A stretch of DNA of 64,000 nucleotides from Cytophagaceae bacterium (GTDB lineage Bacteria; Bacteroidota; Bacteroidia; Cytophagales; Spirosomataceae): assembly GCA_027486845.1 (NCBI GenBank), contig JAIXOL010000001.1:62001-126000 (forward strand), written 5' to 3'. Positions 59,981 through 64,000 of this stretch are shown piece by piece. The notes beneath the pieces were generated by a model. The model worked only from the letters and a program-made list of their open reading frames with translations. It had not been told where the DNA came from and did no database searches. Each line of letters opens with the position of its first letter. Position 1 is the stretch's first letter. The position numbers and the translations under genes were made by a program.

Positions 59981-62900
59981 TTAGAAACTTACATTAAGAC
60001 CAACACTTACGGTCATTGAAGGCACATCGTCTTGATAAATAGCTGAGTTAAACTCTGGGTCGAATCCTGTGTATTTGGTGAATATAAATGGATTTATCAC
60101 TTGTGTATAAATACGAGCATTCGACATTTTAAACTTATCCAGTTTGTCTTTTGGTAGTGTATATCCAAATGTTATGTCTGAAATTCTTAAAAAACTGGCA
60201 TCCTGATAAGTAATCGCTGCACGATAAGGGTTAGCCGCAACTACACCAAAATAAGTATTCGATGGGTTGTCACTTCTCCAATAATCTAATGAGGCTAAAC
60301 TATTGTAACGAGTGCCGATATCACCGAATGTACCCGATAATGTATTGTTTTTGTACTCTGTTCCGTTGCGATAGTAGGCAAAGAAAGATAAGTCAAAACT
60401 TTTGTATTTAAAACGGTTTGTCATTCCCATCAAGAATTTAGGTAATGCTGTTCCTAAAATCATTCTATCGTCAATACCCTCGGTTGAAGAGATTTGTCCG
60501 TCATTGTTTGAGTCAACAACTCTTACCGAACCTGGCACTTGCTTGTATTTGGTGGCTAAATCTTTATCGGCTGTTTGCCAAATTCCATCGAATTTATAAT
60601 CAAAATTTGACCTAATCGGGTAGCCAACAAATAGTTTGTTGCCTTTATCAACCGTTTGTCCTTCACCGTATAATGAAAGTAATTTGTTATTGTTTTTAGT
60701 AAACGTTAGGGTTGTATTCCAAGTAAAGTTTGAGGTTGCAACATTGACCGTATTTAATAAAATCTCAATACCCTTGTTCTGAATTTTACCAACATTTGAA
60801 GTTACTTGAGAAAAACCTGAAGCCGTAGGTATTTTTTGATTCAGAATCAAGTCAACTGTTTTTCTATCATAGACCTCCACTGTTCCAGTAATTCTGTTTC
60901 TGAAAAAACCAAAGTCTAATCCAAAATTAAGTTCTTTACTTCTTTCCCAACGTAAATCTTTATTGCCTAAATTCTGTGGTGCGAAACCATAAGCGGCTGC
61001 TCCATCAAAATCATAGCCAGTATTTAAAACACCTGCTTGAGTACTGTATGGATTTACGGTTGAGTTTCCAACTTCTCCATAACTAGCTCTTAATTTTAAA
61101 TTAGAAAGTACTTTTGCGTTTTGCAAAAACGATTCGTCAATCAATCTCCAAGCAAACGCTACCGACGGGAAAAATGCCCATTTGTTACCAGGAGCCAATT
61201 GAGAAGCTCCATCCGAACGACCTGTTAGTGTCAATAGGTATTTATCGTTAAATGAATAATTTAATCTTCCCATGTAAGAGGCAATCGAACGTTCAACCAA
61301 TGAACTACCAAAGCCTGTAACCGTACCTGTATTCAAAGCATACCAGTCAGATTCGTAAGGAAGGTCTTTTACTGCGACCGTATAAGATTCGTTTCTCTGA
61401 TAAAATGCACTCTGTAATCCGGTAACAGTGAACTTATGTTTTCCCAAATCAAGGTTATAGTTAATAATGTTATCAAGGGTATAACTCCCAACTAAGCGGC
61501 TATCAAATTGTGTACGTGGTTTTGACCCAATTTGTGCTTTTGACCATTGACCTCTAAAATCCCCTATACGAGATGAGCCATAAGTTGCCGATAGTGATGA
61601 ACGAATACTTAGACCTTTAATTGGCGTATATTCTACATAGGTATTACCCATGATATTTGCATTAGTCGTTTGTAATTTTGATACATTTGGGTCTGTATCA
61701 CTCAAAGGGTTAGGTACTTGTTTATCATTAATACCCATCCAAATTGCCAATCCATTATAGTTTATGTCTTGGTTTTCACTTGGATTTGCTATGTCTGCAT
61801 AATATGGTGTGCCCGTTGGTCTTGCACGATAGGCACCTCTCAAAGATTCTTGTGAGCCTAAGTTTTGGTCAGAATATGTTACATAAGAAGTAAATCCAAC
61901 TTTGAAATGCTCACCTAATTTGCTATCAAGACCTGCATTTAGGTTATATCGTTTATAGTCTGTACTTATTACATTTCCTTGTTCTAATAAATATCCTCCC
62001 GAAAAACGATAGGTTGTTTTTTCTGTTCCACCTGCAACGCTAATATTATGATTAGTTTGTGTTGCTGGTTTGGTTACCAATCCTACCCAGTCAGCTGTTA
62101 CACCATTTTTAATATTTGCCATTTCGGCTGCTGTGAAGGTAGCACCAGTCGAACCTTCCAACACTCTATCGGTGTAGGCAATTTTATAAAACTGCTCGCT
62201 TGTTAACATTTTAGGTAAATGTGCTGGATTTTTTACACCCACATACGAGTCATAACTTACTCGTGGCTTACCCGAAACGCCTTTTTTGGTTGTTATAATT
62301 ATCACGCCATTTGCCCCTCTTGCACCATAAATAGCGGTAGAAGATGCATCTTTCAATACATCCATTGATTGAATGTCATTTGGATTAAGGTTATTCATAT
62401 CACCTCCCATCAAGCCATCAATTACAACTAAAGGAGCGGTTGAGTTATTTATCGTATTTTCACCTCTAATAGTTATATTGTAACTGCTACCCGGTCTGTT
62501 ATCAGATTTTGTGATGGTTGCACCTGCGACTTGACCTTGTAGAGCTTTAGCTGCCAATGTTGGGTTTCCTCTAACAATGTCTTTCGACTGAATTGACGAC
62601 AATGCCCCTGTTAAATCTCTCTTTTTTTGCTCACCATACCCAACTATCACTACCTCGTCAAGGGCTTTATCATCTGGAGTGAGCGAAATATCAATTATTG
62701 TGCGGTTGCCTACAACTACTTCTTGGGTGGTATAACCTACAAAGCTAAATACCAATATTGCTTGATTGCTCGGAACATCTAAACGATACATTCCTGAAAT
62801 ATCAGTATTGGTGCCTTTTGTGGTGCCTTTAATGGCCACACTTGCACTTGGAATAGGCTCTCCTTTTTCGTCAGTTACTTTTCCTGTTAGTATCTGAACT

Positions 62901-63325
62901 GTTTTTATAGTTTCGATGCTACCACTTGGTAATGACAGTCGAGGCTCGGTAATGATTCCAAGGGAGTTTTTGAATAATAAAATTTGCTTACCATTTACCT
63001 CGTATGAAATTTGTAAAGGCTTAAAGATTTTTTCCAATACTTCTTTCAATGACTCGTTTTTAATTTCTACTGATATCTTTTGTCCAATCTTAATCTCCCT
63101 TGGATTATAGACAAATCGTACGCTTGTAGTATTCTCAATTATATTGAGTGTTGCTTTTAGATTATCATTGCTTGCTTTTATGCTTATTTTTTGCTCAAGA
63201 ACATCTTGTCCTGTGGCTGGGTGGGCATAAGATATTCCGAAACCTACCAGGCTTATTAGCAATTGTAGAAATGAAACTTTCATAAGTTTCTTTATTAATT
63301 GAGGGTGAAAATACTCATTTATCAT
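59981..63325 (-). CDS. susC: SusC-type TonB-dependent receptor with STN signalling domain
   Basis: 1114 residues. The start at 63325 gives a Lys-rich n-region before the signal core (VSFLQLLISLVGFGISYA); a second ATG at 63283 (MKVSFLQ) is equally possible. Residues about 45-115 are an STN domain (KISIKASNDNLKATLNIIEN), which contacts an inner-membrane FecR-type regulator. A carboxypeptidase-regulatory domain (about 145-220), plug (DEVVIVGYGEQKKRDLTGAL) and barrel ending SMTVSVGLNVSF follow. SusC imports oligosaccharides together with SusD. The STN domain plus a FecR gene directly upstream implies ECF-sigma/anti-sigma induction by the imported glycan. No TAnnTTTG box lies in the 262 bp upstream. 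Confidence 0.97.
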   Translation of the reverse strand: MINEYFHPQLIKKLMKVSFLQLLISLVGFGISYAHPATGQDVLEQKISIKASNDNLKATLNIIENTTSVRFVYNPREIKIGQKISVEIKNESLKEVLEKIFKPLQISYEVNGKQILLFKNSLGIITEPRLSLPSGSIETIKTVQILTGKVTDEKGEPIPSASVAIKGTTKGTNTDISGMYRLDVPSNQAILVFSFVGYTTQEVVVGNRTIIDISLTPDDKALDEVVIVGYGEQKKRDLTGALSSIQSKDIVRGNPTLAAKALQGQVAGATITKSDNRPGSSYNITIRGENTINNSTAPLVVIDGLMGGDMNNLNPNDIQSMDVLKDASSTAIYGARGANGVIIITTKKGVSGKPRVSYDSYVGVKNPAHLPKMLTSEQFYKIAYTDRVLEGSTGATFTAAEMANIKNGVTADWVGLVTKPATQTNHNISVAGGTEKTTYRFSGGYLLEQGNVISTDYKRYNLNAGLDSKLGEHFKVGFTSYVTYSDQNLGSQESLRGAYRARPTGTPYYADIANPSENQDINYNGLAIWMGINDKQVPNPLSDTDPNVSKLQTTNANIMGNTYVEYTPIKGLSIRSSLSATYGSSRIGDFRGQWSKAQIGSKPRTQFDSRLVGSYTLDNIINYNLDLGKHKFTVTGLQSAFYQRNESYTVAVKDLPYESDWYALNTGTVTGFGSSLVERSIASYMGRLNYSFNDKYLLTLTGRSDGASQLAPGNKWAFFPSVAFAWRLIDESFLQNAKVLSNLKLRASYGEVGNSTVNPYSTQAGVLNTGYDFDGAAAYGFAPQNLGNKDLRWERSKELNFGLDFGFFRNRITGTVEVYDRKTVDLILNQKIPTASGFSQVTSNVGKIQNKGIEILLNTVNVATSNFTWNTTLTFTKNNNKLLSLYGEGQTVDKGNKLFVGYPIRSNFDYKFDGIWQTADKDLATKYKQVPGSVRVVDSNNDGQISSTEGIDDRMILGTALPKFLMGMTNRFKYKSFDLSFFAYYRNGTEYKNNTLSGTFGDIGTRYNSLASLDYWRSDNPSNTYFGVVAANPYRAAITYQDASFLRISDITFGYTLPKDKLDKFKMSNARIYTQVINPFIFTKYTGFDPEFNSAIYQDDVPSMTVSVGLNVSF

Positions 63326-63482
63326 ATTTTGATAAAATTTAGAGTTAATGTATGTATTATCAAAGAAGAAATATAATTATTTGTTTTTTTTGTTAAAATA
63401 TGTGTAAAGTGTGAGTTATCCGCTAAAAACCTTTATCGACAAGGGGCGGACTGAAACAATAAGATTAAATTGAGGTTTTCGT

Positions 63483-63520
63483 AAAAAAATATCCATAGAA
63501 TTAAGGGTTTAACTATGGAT
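63483..63520 (-). terminator. terminator between the FecR gene and susC
   Basis: ATCCATAG (63491-63498) pairs with CTATGGAT (63513-63520), with TTAA/TTAA pairing inside. On the - strand seven T residues follow the stem at 63489-63483. It lies about 70 bp after the FecR stop and would separate the regulator transcript from the PUL structural genes. Confidence 0.75.
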
Positions 63521-63587
63521 GGCAGGAAGGTGATTTAGATACTTATTTAAATCAAATTTTTTTTTGAAATAATGCAAAATTATTTTT

Positions 63588-64000
63588 TTAACAGCCTTTG
63601 CTATGGATAATTATTTGAGCATCAACTATTTCGTAGGTTGAATGAGTGATTTTGCAAATCAATTTTAGCTTATCATAAAGCGATTCATCAGAAAATGACG
63701 CAGTCAAATAACAATTCTCCATATTTTTTTCATCGAAAATTATATTGATTCCATATATTTTTTCGAGAATACCAAAAACTTCTGCAATAGGAGTTTCGTC
63801 AAAATTAAAATGATTTGGTGAATTAGCTACTAAAACCTCTGGTCGATTAATGATTGATTTTAGTAAACGTGCCTCTGCAATTGAATAATCTACCTCTTGA
63901 TTTGGTGTGAGAATGATACCAACTAATTCGTTTTTTTGTTGAAGTTTAGCTTTTTCGAGGTCTTCTCTACGATAAACGGATACTTTTCCAGAATGTACTT
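63588..64000 (-). CDS. FecR-type anti-sigma factor, C-terminal part (cut by window edge)
   Basis: 136 codons are visible before the stop at 63588-63590; the N-terminal part lies beyond the window. The visible sequence holds the C-terminal half of a FecR-type protein: VHSGKVSVYRREDLEKAKL (end of the FecR domain) and a DUF4974-type domain with FNFDETPIAEVFGILEKIYG, INIIFDEKNMENCYLTASFS and DKLKLICKITHSTYEI. FecR proteins span the inner membrane, hold an ECF sigma factor, and receive the signal from the STN domain of the TonB receptor. The companion sigma factor gene is expected just outside the window. Confidence 0.9.
   Translation of the reverse strand, partial: VHSGKVSVYRREDLEKAKLQQKNELVGIILTPNQEVDYSIAEARLLKSIINRPEVLVANSPNHFNFDETPIAEVFGILEKIYGINIIFDEKNMENCYLTASFSDESLYDKLKLICKITHSTYEIVDAQIIIHSKGC

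Noticed and set aside
63575-63582. TAATTTTG on the - strand as a susC promoter
   Set aside because: It lies before the terminator at 63483-63520, so a transcript from it would be stopped, and no -33 element is present.
20969-64000. Reading the locus as a glycosaminoglycan (heparin or chondroitin) PUL
   Set aside because: Iduronate-sulfatase-like and N-sulfatase-like enzymes are present, but no recognisable PL8, PL12, PL13, PL29 or unsaturated glucuronyl hydrolase (GH88/GH105) was seen.
1-64000. CRISPR arrays, tRNA or rRNA genes and insertion sequences
   Set aside because: No regularly spaced repeat, cloverleaf-like sequence, rRNA match or transposase frame was found while reading both strands.

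Overview
The window looks like a low-GC Bacteroidota chromosome, most likely a Cytophagales/Spirosomataceae-type organism. The evidence is the SusC/SusD pair with a FecR-type regulator, many Sec signal peptides ending in AQ, TAnnTTTG promoter boxes, few Shine-Dalgarno sequences, and a Bacteroidota-style ribosomal operon. The genus is not decided from sequence alone.

Region 1 (1-13250, + strand) is the distal part of the S10-spc-alpha ribosomal superoperon: rpsC (partial), rplP, rpmC, rpsQ, rplN, rplX, rplE, rpsN, then rpsH, rplF, rplR, rpsE, rpmD, rplO, secY, map, infA, rpmJ, rpsM, rpsK, rpsD, rpoA, rplQ, ending at a strong terminator. Many gaps between these genes are unusually long (about 100-235 bp) and hold hairpins. 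The clearest is a hairpin just after a promoter and before rpsH that reproduces the core of the 16S rRNA helix-21 site bound by S8. L15 carries a fused helix-hairpin-helix domain, joined through a run of ten A residues. rpoA is bracketed by terminator-like hairpins.

Region 2 (13388-20908) is a short mixed stretch: a STAS-like small protein (-), a decayed outer-membrane protein pseudogene (+), an outer-membrane beta-barrel receptor (-), an Xre regulator with a DUF2975 membrane protein (-) plus the deletion remnant of a second DUF2975 copy, and nadE (+). A long bidirectional terminator separates nadE from what follows.

Region 3 (20969-64000, all - strand) is one very large polysaccharide utilization locus (PUL). 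In transcription order it reads: FecR anti-sigma factor (partial), terminator, SusC with an STN domain, SusD, a double DUF1080 (3-keto-disaccharide hydrolase) protein, a Tat-type toroid protein, GH92, an esterase, three sulfatases, a cytochrome c/beta-propeller protein, a Tat-type enolase-superfamily enzyme, a sulfatase, an unknown toroid-like protein, an esterase, a sulfatase, GH27, a GH95-like enzyme, a sulfatase, a Tat-type PhoD phosphoesterase, two tandem paralogous unknown proteins, a ceramidase-family membrane protein, GH92 and a final sulfatase. Seven sulfatases, two esterases, alpha-galactosidase, fucosidase-like and mannosidase-like enzymes point to a heavily sulfated, esterified, branched glycan.

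The most unusual PUL features are four secreted proteins with no function I can assign, which are candidate lyases or hydrolases; the replacement of the expected GH92 general-acid Glu by Gln in both GH92 enzymes, next to a PhoD-type phosphoesterase, which suggests a phosphodiester-linked or otherwise activated substrate; and a redox/epimerase set (cytochrome c, enolase superfamily, DUF1080). No tRNA, rRNA, CRISPR array or transposase was seen.
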